From: a virus
DNA: 32,362 nucleotides
Virus record (IMG/VR): IMGVR_UViG_3300029798_000021
Span: 1 to 32,362 of that record
Reading direction: 5' to 3' (one strand)
This document shows positions 8,843-16,355 of the stretch, in pieces. The first letter of the stretch is position 1. The number at the start of each line of letters is the position of its first letter. Made by a program: the position numbers and the translations under genes. A model generated the notes under the pieces. It was not told where the DNA came from and made no database searches. It was given only the letters and a program-made list of their open reading frames with translations.

Positions 8843-9901
8843 TTACTCAAATTTTATACTTAACATTCTCCAATTTGCAGGTTCTGAAATATCAGAATCA
8901 ATTAGTTTCAATACAATAGTATATTTGTTTCGCATTTGTACCCCTAATGGATTTTGAGCATCTACATGAGACTTGATTTCAATTACATTCTCTTTTATTA
9001 TTGAATAACTAAAATCATTAAATGGGAAGTCAGCCGATTTAGGCGATTTAAGGTTTTGTTCTACAAAGGTTTTTGAAATAATGAAAGCACCTCTTGAAAA
9101 TTCCTTTTCATCAACAGTGAAGGTTTGTTGTATTTCTTCCCTCGGAGCTTCAATATATACTTTAACCTCCTTTTCCATTATTGTTTTTCCGCTATTTTGT
9201 TGCGAACTGGGTTTATCTGTGATTTTTTTAGCTTCTGAAAATTTTCCATTCTCCCCATACATTCCTAAATTCCCATTCTCCTCAATCAAAAAGAATTCTT
9301 TGTTACTATTTCCTTTTTCATCATAACGGTTTTTACCCTTGTATTTCGTTTTAATAATATCTACATCAGATGACTCGCCACCTTTTAAAACCTGTTTTAG
9401 GAAGATTTTCTTATTTTTATCGTAAAGAATATAAACGCGTTCAGCATACAATATCTCACTATTCCATTTACCAATAACCTCACCATCAACACTTAAATTA
9501 TTCATGTTTTTTTCTTCCAGTTCAGTAGTGCCAAGTATCTCAGCTTCTAATTGAGGGGTAAAATTGCTTGTAGCCCAAACACTCCCTTTATTTTTAGTTT
9601 CAGGAAGATAATAACCAATCCATAATTTATCGTAGCTGCTTCGAGTGTTTCTCAACTGCCTTGCCAGTGCAACCAATTGATCAATTGTGATTTTGTGCTT
9701 TAACTCAATTTCTAAATTACATTTATTGAATCCGTATTTGGGATCAACATGCGGTTTTTCCGAAATAATAGTAAACAAACTATCATTTAAAGCTGCGGTT
9801 TCTGTTTGATTTTTGGAAGGTGCTTGTTTTTTGGGGGCTGTAGTTTGCCCACAGGCATAAATTAATAATAATAAAGTAGTTGCGATCAATAATCTTTTCA
9901 T
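8843..9901 (-). CDS. lipoprotein of unknown function (352 aa)
   Basis: The N-terminus MKRLLIATTLLLLIYACGQ is a clear lipoprotein signal with lipobox IYAC (Cys17), so it is predicted to be lipid-anchored in the envelope. A first domain (about 45-125) contains 'IGYYLPETKNKGSVWATSNFTPQLEAEILG'. That pattern (YYLP..., WATxxF.P.LE..ILG) recurs in many uncharacterised bacterial proteins. A C-terminal domain (about 265-350) with 'VEQNLKSPKSADFP' and 'VDAQNPLGVQMRNKYTIVLKL' matches another recurrent domain of secreted proteins. The gene has its own TAnnTTTG box and is AT-rich, so it is cargo and not a structural gene. Confidence 0.8.
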   Translation of the reverse strand: MKRLLIATTLLLLIYACGQTTAPKKQAPSKNQTETAALNDSLFTIISEKPHVDPKYGFNKCNLEIELKHKITIDQLVALARQLRNTRSSYDKLWIGYYLPETKNKGSVWATSNFTPQLEAEILGTTELEEKNMNNLSVDGEVIGKWNSEILYAERVYILYDKNKKIFLKQVLKGGESSDVDIIKTKYKGKNRYDEKGNSNKEFFLIEENGNLGMYGENGKFSEAKKITDKPSSQQNSGKTIMEKEVKVYIEAPREEIQQTFTVDEKEFSRGAFIISKTFVEQNLKSPKSADFPFNDFSYSIIKENVIEIKSHVDAQNPLGVQMRNKYTIVLKLIDSDISEPANWRMLSIKFE

Positions 9902-9928
9902 AATAAATCCGTTTTTTAGTTTATCCTA

Positions 9929-9936
9929 CAAACGTA
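9929..9936 (-). promoter_or_regulatory. promoter -7 box for the lipoprotein gene
   Basis: The minus strand reads TACGTTTG (TAnnTTTG) 27 nt before the start codon. No TTTG is found 19-21 bases upstream, where the second copy of the tail gene's 3' end begins. Confidence 0.5.
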
Positions 9937-9945
9937 CAAATTAAT

Positions 9946-10050
9946 CTATTACCTTATCATCATCCTTGTCGCATCGACCATTGCATCGGCATGGCAATTA
10001 CTGGAAGGGGTTGTTCGATGGGGCTGTCCAATCGAACCTTTCGAGTGGAC
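9946..10050 (-). pseudogene. decayed second copy of the 3' end of the 11490-12005 tail gene
   Basis: The minus strand contains two in-order fragments of the intact gene's C-terminus. A segment reading LDSPIEQPLPVI corresponds to FNPIIEQTLPEL. After a deletion and a frame change, VDATRMMIR followed by a stop (9949-9978) corresponds to VVNATRMMIR-stop of the intact gene. At the DNA level, 'CATCATCCTTGTCGCAT' is shared with the intact copy near 11500. The fragment lies on the far side of the 103-bp repeat/53-aa-gene cassette from the intact gene, so the two copies flank the cassette. Confidence 0.8.
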
Positions 10051-10285
10051 ATTGATACATTTTTTCGGGTTCTGGTCCATGGGGTTGCGAAGTAAAAGTG
10101 GCTTTGGCCAACTTTTGAAATAACGTCACCTAACCAAAAGTAAAGCTGGGGGACGTTGATACGTTTTTTCGGGGTCCGGTCCATTGGGTTGCGAAGTAAA
10201 AGTGGCTTTGCCAACTTTTGAAATAACGTCACCTAACCAAAAGTAGAGCTGGGGGACGTTGATACGTTTTTTCGGGTTCCGGCCC
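10046..10285. repeat. 103-bp repeat array 1 (two units plus a partial one)
   Basis: Units start with GTTGATACGTTTTTTCGGG at 10051 (as ATTGATAC), 10155 and 10258, giving periods of 104 and 103 bp. Each full unit holds two inverted repeats: AAAAGTGGC-TTT-GCC(A)ACTTTT, and AACGTC...GACGTT separated by about 24 bases. The third unit breaks off after about 28 bases into the terminator of the 53-aa gene. Confidence 0.9.
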
Positions 10286-10318
10286 TTGTTTCCGAAGTTG
10301 GCTCTTAATGTGCTGCCA

Positions 10319-10346
10319 CAAAAAAAGCCCGCTTTCGGGGCTTTTC
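10319..10346 (-). terminator. terminator of the 53-aa gene
   Basis: On the minus strand AAAAGCCCCGAAAGCGGGCTTTTTTT forms a short GC stem around GAAAGC and ends in a T tract, 20 nt after the stop codon at 10366. Confidence 0.9.
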
Positions 10347-10365
10347 CTGGTCAACAAGTTGCAGG

Positions 10366-10527
10366 TTACTTGTCGAAATTGATCAGTTCCCAGGAGGCAT
10401 ATTCTTCATTTTCTTCTTCCCATGCTTTAAGGCTGGCAGAATCCGTATTTGAAGCCCATTTGAATTGGAAATTAGTTGAAGGGTTTTCTACACTGTAATT
10501 TGCGGAAGTTTCTTTAGATGTTTTCAT
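10366..10527 (-). CDS. 53-aa acidic protein, duplicated at 25876-26052
   Basis: A short frame of 53 codons starts at the ATG at 10525-10527 (MKTSKETSANYSVENPSTNF) and stops at the TAA at 10366. It is rich in Ser, Asn and Glu and contains the cluster KAWEEENEEYASWELINFDK at its end. It is very likely real. A near-identical gene stands at 25876-26052 with the same leader and terminator, and substitutions between the copies (K/N, W/L, S/P) keep the frame open. No family or membrane segment was recognised, and the function is unknown. It carries the M-type leader directly upstream, and the 103-bp repeat surrounds the whole cassette. Confidence 0.75.
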   Translation of the reverse strand: MKTSKETSANYSVENPSTNFQFKWASNTDSASLKAWEEENEEYASWELINFDK

Positions 10528-10757
10528 GGCACAAAAATTTTAGTTAAAAATTATATGCCGGTTACAAGTGCGTCGTGGAGGGGCAGTCAAGGAGGAACTG
10601 GAATACCGGAAAGCAGTGAGGATATGCCGGGAAAATCCTTTAATGAGGGGACCGTTACCCGGAACGATACACAACCTTTGCAGAGAATTTCAACGGAATT
10701 TTGCCTTGGGAATAGCAAAACGGACGCCCAATCACATCGAAAACCTAAAAAACCAGT
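10528..10757 (-). repeat. M-type leader, copy 1
   Basis: The region directly upstream of the 53-aa gene is repeated before three other genes (22094, 26053 and 26922). Shared blocks are TTACAAGTGCG, GGAGGGGCAGTCAAGGAGGA, ATACCGGAAAGCAGTGAGGA and ACACAACCTTTGC (plus strand). This copy and the one at 26053 stay alike over a further ~100 bases (CCTAAATTCTGCCGG). Confidence 0.85.
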
Positions 10758-10885
10758 TTCCTAAGTTGGTGCCTAAATTCTGCCGGTCAAATCAAAAGGA
10801 AGAAAAATGAACTGCCACCGGTCTTATTACATTTGGCAAACCTGCAGTCCATTGGGAAAAGCTCAAAGGGGTTAAAGAATACGGG

Positions 10886-11410
10886 GGTTCAGGCCCATGG
10901 GGTTGCGAAGTAAAAGTGGCATTGCCAACTTTTGATATAACGTCACCTAACCAAAAGTAGAGCTGGGGGACGTTGATACGTTTTTTCGAGTTCCGTTCCA
11001 AGGGGTTCTGAAGTAAAAGTGGCTTTGCCAACTTTTGATATAACGTCACCAAACCAAAAGTAGAGCTGGGGGACGTTGATACGTTTTTTCTGGGTCCTGG
11101 TACATGGGGTTTTGAAGTAAAAGTGGCTTTGCCAACTTTTGAAATAACGTCACCTAACCAAAAGTAGATCTGTGGGGGACGTTGATACATTTTTTCGGGG
11201 TCCTAGTACATGGGGTTGCGAAGTAAAAGTGGCTTTGCCAACTTTTGAAATAACGTCACCTAACCAAAAGTAAAGCTGGGGGACGTTGATACGTTTTTTC
11301 GGGTTCCTGTCCATGGGGTTGCGAAGTAAAAGTGGCTTTGCCAACTTTTGAAATAACGTCACCTAACCAAAAGTAGAGCTGGGTGACGTTGATACATTTA
11401 TTCTGGGTCC
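10886..11410. repeat. 103-bp repeat array 2 (about five units)
   Basis: GTTGATAC anchors lie at 10972, 11075, 11181, 11285 and 11388, giving periods of 103, 106, 104 and 103 bp. The 106 and 104 spacings come from small insertions (for example GATCTGTGGGGG). Units keep AAAAGTGGC...GCCAACTTTTG and AACGTCACCTAACCAAAAGTA. The array runs directly into the region downstream of the tail gene ending at 11490. Confidence 0.92.
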
Positions 11411-11489
11411 TGGTTTGTGGCTTGACAGGTTGGTTCCCAAAAGTCAATGGCCAGGATGGGGACCGCGGGTTTCATCCTTTTTTAATTTC

Positions 11490-12005
11490 CTACCGGATCA
11501 TCATCCTTGTCGCATTGACTACCGCGTCGGCGTTGATTTCAGCCAACCTGTCGGCAAGTTCCGGAAGTGTTTGTTCGATAATGGGGTTGAACCACTCGAA
11601 AGGTTCGCGTGGGCGTTGGCGGTCGGTGCGCGAAAGCATCTGCCGCGTTTCGGGATCCGCAACTTTTGCCGTGCGGATGACCATTCCCCCCTGCATTTCA
11701 TAGCCACGGCCAACTCCCTTATGGACAAACACCCCGTGCCTTTCGAACACGAACGACAGGCCGGTTATTGCTCCGTAAGTTTGCCTTGTGTTGGTGCGGA
11801 TGCTGTTTGCGAGTTTGCGCTCCGACCTGCCAGGACGGCTAACGGTCCCACCTTTGCCGTGTGCCAATACAAAAGTGGCCCCGCGCATGTAGCTCTGCAC
11901 TTTTGAAGCCCATTGTTTGACCGCTGCGTTCTGCTCTTCTGGATTGAACCCGGTTGCGGAAACTATTGGAGCCGGAGTGCCATTTGCGATGTTCTGGTTT
12001 GCCAT
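11490..12005 (-). CDS. phage tail-completion/neck-like protein (171 aa)
   Basis: A 171-residue protein. The start MANQNIANGTPAP at 12005 is preferred over an in-frame ATG at 12038, because 12005 has an A-rich run upstream (AAAAAGAACC) and lies eight nt after the preceding stop. The central 'GGTVSRPGRSERKLANSIRTNTRQTYGAITGLSFVFERHGVFVHKGVG' resembles HK97-gp10-type tail-completion proteins in composition and position, but I cannot confirm that family. The last gene before the inserted cargo, it probably acts at the head-tail joint. Its 3' end exists a second time at 9946-10050. Confidence 0.65.
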   Translation of the reverse strand: MANQNIANGTPAPIVSATGFNPEEQNAAVKQWASKVQSYMRGATFVLAHGKGGTVSRPGRSERKLANSIRTNTRQTYGAITGLSFVFERHGVFVHKGVGRGYEMQGGMVIRTAKVADPETRQMLSRTDRQRPREPFEWFNPIIEQTLPELADRLAEINADAVVNATRMMIR

Positions 12006-12013
12006 GGTTCTTT

Positions 12014-12523
12014 TTAAAGCGAAACATTGAAGTCCCATTTTGCTGGGTCAACATCGACGGACAATGGCGATACCACCGTAAAAGTGCAGCGGATGCCATA
12101 ATTGTTGTCGGTAGTGTTGGCGATCAAAGCTACCTGCAAGCTGTTCAGGTCGATCCCTTTGATGACCTGGATTGCAGGGTTGCGCTTGTCCGTCCTGATC
12201 CGTGCTACCAGATCGTCACAGATGGATTCCATATTGTCCCATACCTGGTGCATCGAATCGAAATCTCCAACATCTTTGAGGTGGTCGATGAGACAGAATG
12301 CACCGGTGCGTTCCTTCAGCACGTTGTCGCTTTGCTTGTCGGTCAGGGAATAACGATATCCTTCCAGTATCAATGCAGGATAATGTACGTTTTTGAGGTT
12401 GGTTAGCACCTCCTCCAATTCGAAACGGTAAAAATGCTTTTCGTTCTCGCGGTGCATGATTGCAACATGTTGGGCAGCAAGGATGGCGAAATAGGATATG
12501 AGGTCCGAAAATTTTGTATTCAT
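12014..12523 (-). CDS. phage head-tail/tail assembly protein (169 aa)
   Basis: It starts MNTKFSDLISYFAILAAQHV at 12523. The in-frame ATG at 12541 lies in a short copy of the GATT-type repeat and is less likely. The protein has an N-terminal helical part, a middle 'NVHYPALILEGYRYSLTDKQSDN' and a beta-rich C-terminus ending KWDFNVSL. The eight-nt gap to the next gene and the position between portal and tape measure suggest a tail-completion or tail-terminator role. This is inferred from context, and no family was recognised. Confidence 0.65.
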   Translation of the reverse strand: MNTKFSDLISYFAILAAQHVAIMHRENEKHFYRFELEEVLTNLKNVHYPALILEGYRYSLTDKQSDNVLKERTGAFCLIDHLKDVGDFDSMHQVWDNMESICDDLVARIRTDKRNPAIQVIKGIDLNSLQVALIANTTDNNYGIRCTFTVVSPLSVDVDPAKWDFNVSL

Positions 12524-12529
12524 TGGAGA

Positions 12530-12575
12530 AATGGATTGCATGGATTATTAAAAGATTACATGGATTTCAGGCGGG
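12530..12575. repeat. short copy of the 9-bp-type repeat at a gene junction
   Basis: The plus strand reads ATGGATTGCATGGATTATTA then AAGATTACATGGATTTC, with GATT words every 9-11 bases. It spans the stop codon of the 12556-13320 gene and the region before the next start. Confidence 0.7.
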
Positions 12576-13320
12576 AACTTTCCTTGAATTTTTCGGTAAG
12601 GTGCCTAAATACGGAGTGGACCGGAAGCTCTGCATAACGGTCGCGGTTGATCAGGTCGTCACCAACAAGAGAATCGAACAGTTTCAACCAGGACGATTGG
12701 GAATTTGGGGCTTTTTTAATGGTTTTTTCTTCATCGGTCGAAGGGGCCACAAAAATCAATGGATATGCTTTTTGTAACCACGTGACCACCAGCCCCCAGT
12801 TGAAGGCAATAGCCTGACGGGTGCCGATCCTTGTTTTTGAGACCAAAACCGCACGGTCGGCAACCTTTTCGCTGTCGAATTTCTCCCCCTTGTTCAGGAA
12901 GATGGTCGCAACTAAATTGTCCAATGCAGTTTCGTTTTTGGACTTTATCCATTCCATATAATAGGCATCGGCAAAAATAAACTGCCCAAATTGCATATTC
13001 GAAAGTTTGGGGCGGGGGCAAACCAGATTGGTTCCTGGCAACGATCGGACAATAAATTCGGGGTGCAACATACCAGAATTGCCAACAAACGAAATGCTTT
13101 CTGAAAGTTTCAAAATGTTGTATGGGTGCATTTTGCGCAACAACCGTCTGCCAATTCCTGTGATGGCAGAAAGGAACCGGATGTCTGGCACAGCCCCGTT
13201 GACAGTGCCTACGATTGCGACAAATTGCAGCGGTGTAAGTTCGCCCCAACTGGTCGGCACCCTAAATTCAAGGCTCCGGTTGAACCCCAAAACTGGATAG
13301 GTAATACAAACATTGTTCAT
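12556..13320 (-). CDS. phage structural-module protein, unknown (254 aa)
   Basis: It starts at 13320 with MNNVCITYPVLGFNRSLEF. The segment RVPTSWGELTPLQFVAIVGTV has the look of phage head-tail or tail-chaperone-type proteins that begin with a beta strand and a 'W.ELT..Q' helix. Later parts are helical (IGTRQAIAFNWGLVVTWLQKAYP). Its last codons run into the short GATT repeat at 12530-12575. The gene follows the DUF6712-like gene after 45 nt. No enzyme motif was seen, and its role is inferred from position only. Confidence 0.65.
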   Translation of the reverse strand: MNNVCITYPVLGFNRSLEFRVPTSWGELTPLQFVAIVGTVNGAVPDIRFLSAITGIGRRLLRKMHPYNILKLSESISFVGNSGMLHPEFIVRSLPGTNLVCPRPKLSNMQFGQFIFADAYYMEWIKSKNETALDNLVATIFLNKGEKFDSEKVADRAVLVSKTRIGTRQAIAFNWGLVVTWLQKAYPLIFVAPSTDEEKTIKKAPNSQSSWLKLFDSLVGDDLINRDRYAELPVHSVFRHLTEKFKESSRLKSM

Positions 13321-13365
13321 GGAATCTGTTTTTTTAGTGGGGGACTATTTGGACAGTTTGGACAA

Positions 13366-14376
13366 TTAGGCCCAGAAAGTTTTTTTTGTGGTGTTGTTCC
13401 TGCGAAGTATCCTCCCTGGAGAAGCGGTCGTTCTGGGGAAGTCGGCAGCATGTACGGTAAGGTACGAGCGCAAACTGTCCAAAAACGTGTTCCCAATGTT
13501 GCGGTTGCGCATGACCAGGATCGCAATGCGGTCAGCCGGTGATGGTTTTACCTGAACATCGCTGTTGCCCAACGCAACGGTTGACGCGAAATATAGGCCG
13601 TTGTCGGTAAGGTCCGCACCACTTTCTTCCATCAAAAGTGCCGATGAAAGGTAAGCCAATGGCACCCTGATTTGCTCGACAAGTGCCGAAACAGCCGCTG
13701 CCGGTGTCTCTTTTTCCATCTCGCTTTTCACGTAAGCATACGTTTCTGCTCCCAAGAGCGGAATAATATCTGTATATTCCACCAAAACCAGCAGCGGCTT
13801 CAACCTCAAAAAGGTCAACCGGCTGTTGTTGATGTTTACGATCCCATTGTAAATTGTTGTGGAAGGGATAAATTCTTCGCGCAATGCTGCCCTTGAGGGA
13901 CTGTCTGCAAAAACTGGCAACCGGGCAATGTTGGTTTCCATATAGGCCAACACTGCATCGATGCCATTGAAGCCGTTGTCGCGGAAATAGCGTTTTAGCC
14001 TGTCTTCCTGATATTTGAACAATCCTTTAACGGTATCGGATTCCGACCGCTTAAAGCCGCTGTCGGTGATATAGGCGTTCATGACGTCGAAACCAATGTA
14101 ATAGGCAATGTTTAGGACTGCCGGTTGCACCAAATGCAACAAGCCATCGAGCGTGGCAAGGAGTGCCGAATCGGTCGAAGATCCAGCACCGGTAAGGTCA
14201 CCGTTGTAATATGCCTGGAGTCCATTGTACATTTCCTGACCGATGACCGGGACAAGGTAATCGCGTTCCGCGTTAAGGAGGTGGGGCTGCAGCGTGTCGA
14301 AATTGGCTGAAGAACTGACGGAAATGTACTGTTTCACTTCCTCCATTTTGGGGTTTTTATCTTTGCTGAACAACAT
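13366..14376 (-). CDS. DUF6712-like phage head-tail protein (336 aa)
   Basis: It begins MLFSKDKNPKMEEVKQYISV. The segment 'LLNAERDYLVPVIGQEMYNGLQAYYNG' (about 28-56), followed by paired helical halves, matches what I know of DUF6712 proteins. These occur after the portal gene in Bacteroidota phages and are thought to be head-tail connector components. The C-terminus (ATTASPGRILRRNNTTKKTFWA) is basic. The gene lies 54 nt downstream of the portal gene across a GATT-type repeat patch. The family call comes from memory of sequence pattern and context, not from a search. Confidence 0.7.
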   Translation of the reverse strand: MLFSKDKNPKMEEVKQYISVSSSANFDTLQPHLLNAERDYLVPVIGQEMYNGLQAYYNGDLTGAGSSTDSALLATLDGLLHLVQPAVLNIAYYIGFDVMNAYITDSGFKRSESDTVKGLFKYQEDRLKRYFRDNGFNGIDAVLAYMETNIARLPVFADSPSRAALREEFIPSTTIYNGIVNINNSRLTFLRLKPLLVLVEYTDIIPLLGAETYAYVKSEMEKETPAAAVSALVEQIRVPLAYLSSALLMEESGADLTDNGLYFASTVALGNSDVQVKPSPADRIAILVMRNRNIGNTFLDSLRSYLTVHAADFPRTTASPGRILRRNNTTKKTFWA

Positions 14377-14432
14377 GATTATGCGGATTATTAAAGGATT
14401 GCACGGATTTTTAGGGATTGAACGGATGGATT
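14377..14432. repeat. short copy of the 9-bp-type repeat between the portal and DUF6712-like genes
   Basis: The plus strand has GATTATGCG, GATTATTAAAG, GATTGCACG, GATTTTTAGG and GATTGAACG in succession. Spacings are 9-11 bases, and the whole intergenic stretch is built from these units. Confidence 0.75.
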
Positions 14433-15792
14433 ACGATAACGTTTTGGTGGTACCGGAACCTGTATCGAGCGTAGTGAGGACGGTGTTGCGGAAACGCCAT
14501 TCGATGTCTTCGTCTGCACCGTTGTAACGCGTCACCATCTCAAGGGCGTCCATCAGGTCCTGGCGGTCGAGCCAACAGTTGGCAATGTTCACCAAATAGG
14601 CTTCGCGGATGTTCGAGCCTCCCTGGTTCCCGGCATAAGTGCCACCCGGCATACCTGCACCCAAAACGTTGGGGTTGACCATGATCGAAAACATGATCTC
14701 GGAGTTGGCTGCGGCACTTGTGACAAGGTTCTGGTCATTCGAGAGCTTGTTTTCCAACGGTTTTATGATCCACTGCTCTTCGGCCCTACCGTTGTTCGGG
14801 TTGATCTCAAAAAAGGTGAAGATCGGTTTGTCCGCACCTTCAGTTCCACAAAGATTCGCCTCGATATCGTCCATGTAGCTGTCGATGGCCTGTTTACGAA
14901 GTTCGATGTTTGCAAAATCGGTTTTGGGGAACTGTTTGTCCCAAAAGGCATACGGGATCTGGATGTGCCATTTCCATGTGATCTGGTTCTCGTAGGCTTT
15001 TTTTAGGAACGAAGGGACTGTTTTGGCAATGTCCACCCATCCGGCCAGGTAGGCGGCCCACCAGATGGGGGAACTGTAATACTCCCCGTTGCCCCAACTG
15101 TCGCGGATCACATAGACGAACGATTTGCCGGCAGTCTTGTTGCCATACCTGCGGCGCTGGAGGTCGGCGAACGGGTCGTAATCGTCCAGCACATCATAGA
15201 CTTGGTACTGCCCTTCGGCAGGGGTATCGGGCCATTTGCCAGATACGACGCAGCGGTTCACCGTCCCGGTCAACGGGTCGGCAAACTCCAACCTGCAATA
15301 TTTTGCATTTATCGTGTTTATGCCAACGATTTGCGATCCATCGGCGTTCATGAGCACCTGCACGAAGGCACACCCAAATTTCAGGTAATCGCGAAGGGCT
15401 TTTGCCATGTATTTGCGGACCAGGCGCGAATTGGCAAACACCACCAGCGATTTGTCCTTAACCCGCTCAAGGATTTCGTTCCCTGCTTCATCGTAATCGG
15501 CAACCTTGCAGGCAAATATCCCCTGGCCCAAAGTGAAGTTCCGCGTAAACTTCAGTCCGCTGTTCAGCACCCCTACACTGCTGATGATCGCATCTGCCTT
15601 CGATGGGAAATCGTTGGCCGCCCCCCATGACGATATTTTGATATCTCCAACGGTGGTAAAATCCTCCAATGGGTTTTTGGGCTGAGCCGTGTTCTTGAGC
15701 TTTTCTACAGGCGTTCCTGTGGTGTTGGCCTGGTAACTCTTTGAATAGACCATCAAAGGGATGCCCGATTTGTTGTACAGGATGTTTGCCAT
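14431..15792 (-). CDS. phage portal-like protein (453 aa)
   Basis: The portal forms the dodecameric ring through which DNA enters the capsid. Supporting features are its 453-residue length, an N-terminal region (ISSVGVLNSGLKFTRNFTLGQG), the segment 'KYMAKALRDYLKFGCAFVQVLMNADGSQIVGINTINAKYCRLEF' (around 120-170) typical of portal wing/stem regions, and 'NSEIMFSIMVNPNVLGAGMPGG' near 370, a common position for the clip/crown. The start ATG at 15792 shares a base with the stop of the 94-aa gene (TAATG), so translation is probably coupled. No capsid or terminase gene adjoins it in this window. Confidence 0.75.
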   Translation of the reverse strand: MANILYNKSGIPLMVYSKSYQANTTGTPVEKLKNTAQPKNPLEDFTTVGDIKISSWGAANDFPSKADAIISSVGVLNSGLKFTRNFTLGQGIFACKVADYDEAGNEILERVKDKSLVVFANSRLVRKYMAKALRDYLKFGCAFVQVLMNADGSQIVGINTINAKYCRLEFADPLTGTVNRCVVSGKWPDTPAEGQYQVYDVLDDYDPFADLQRRRYGNKTAGKSFVYVIRDSWGNGEYYSSPIWWAAYLAGWVDIAKTVPSFLKKAYENQITWKWHIQIPYAFWDKQFPKTDFANIELRKQAIDSYMDDIEANLCGTEGADKPIFTFFEINPNNGRAEEQWIIKPLENKLSNDQNLVTSAAANSEIMFSIMVNPNVLGAGMPGGTYAGNQGGSNIREAYLVNIANCWLDRQDLMDALEMVTRYNGADEDIEWRFRNTVLTTLDTGSGTTKTLS

Positions 15793-16076
15793 TAGAGTTT
15801 GATTTTCATTCCGTTAAACTCGATCAATCCATCTATATGAAAGGGGGTTACGTGGCCGGTGGACTTGTTTTCTGCATCGACTGGCACAACGCCCCGCATC
15901 CGGTTGGATTTCATATCAAAACGAAGCCCTGCGGCCACGGCTCTAGGCATAAAAACGAGTTCGCCAATTTTGGTGACGAATTTGATCGAAAAGGCAACCT
16001 GCTTGCCGTCGGGTGTCTCTTTTGCCTCAAATTCCTTGAGGGCTAGGTTGCGCCGGATGGATTGTATTTCTGCCAT
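15792..16076 (-). CDS. small phage protein before the portal gene (94 aa)
   Basis: A 94-residue protein, MAEIQSIRRNLALKEFEAKE, with alternating charged and hydrophobic strands and a conserved-looking end (HIDGLIEFNGMKIKL). It is the first gene of the leftward structural operon, and its stop overlaps the portal start by one base. A TAnnTTTG box stands about 50 nt upstream. No family was recognised, and a structural or assembly role is inferred only from the tight coupling. Confidence 0.7.
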   Translation of the reverse strand: MAEIQSIRRNLALKEFEAKETPDGKQVAFSIKFVTKIGELVFMPRAVAAGLRFDMKSNRMRGVVPVDAENKSTGHVTPFHIDGLIEFNGMKIKL

Positions 16077-16115
16077 AAAAATTACGAATTACACGAATTA
16101 AAACCGGATTGTAAG
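16077..16115. repeat. short copy of the 9-bp-type repeat upstream of the structural operon
   Basis: The plus strand reads ATTACGA, ATTACACGA, ATTAAAACCGG and ATTGTAAGA in succession (spacing 7-11), directly before the start of the first structural gene. Confidence 0.6.
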
Positions 16116-16124
16116 AATTTTCGG

Positions 16125-16132
16125 CAAAAATA
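16125..16132 (-). promoter_or_regulatory. -7 box of the structural operon
   Basis: The minus strand reads TATTTTTG, matching TAnnTTTG, about 49 nt before the start codon of the 94-aa gene. A T-rich TTTG lies about 26 bases further upstream, a longer spacing than usual. Confidence 0.5.
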
Positions 16133-16302
16133 GATGGCAGGTAAGGGGAGGGAAAGGACAAAAAAAACAGCGACTGTCCAAAATCTTTTATGCCAAATGT
16201 ATGATCCAATTATCTAATGTTGTTATCGTTTTACAATTCATTTAGGACGTACAACTTTGCATAAACAACACAATATTTTTAGACTTATTACTGAATAAAT
16301 AG

Positions 16303-16333
16303 TTTGTGGACATTAAAATAATGTGTAAATTTG
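16303..16333 (+). promoter_or_regulatory. promoter of the Sel1-like gene (TTTG-N19-TAAATTTG)
   Basis: TTTG at 16303-16306 and TAAATTTG at 16326-16333 are separated by exactly 19 bases. This is a full match to the Bacteroidota consensus, ending 22 nt before the start codon. Confidence 0.75.
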
Positions 16334-16355
16334 TATTAAAAAGGAGGAATTCAAA

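Noticed and set aside
10046-11410. CRISPR array
   Set aside because: The whole 103-bp unit is repeated without unique spacers of constant length, and no cas genes are present.
9960-11447. Long minus-strand frames reading ...LYFWLGDVISKVGKATFTSQPH... in the 103-bp arrays
   Set aside because: The unit length is 103-106 bp, so each unit is read in a different frame. The apparent proteins are repeat translations without fixed start or stop.
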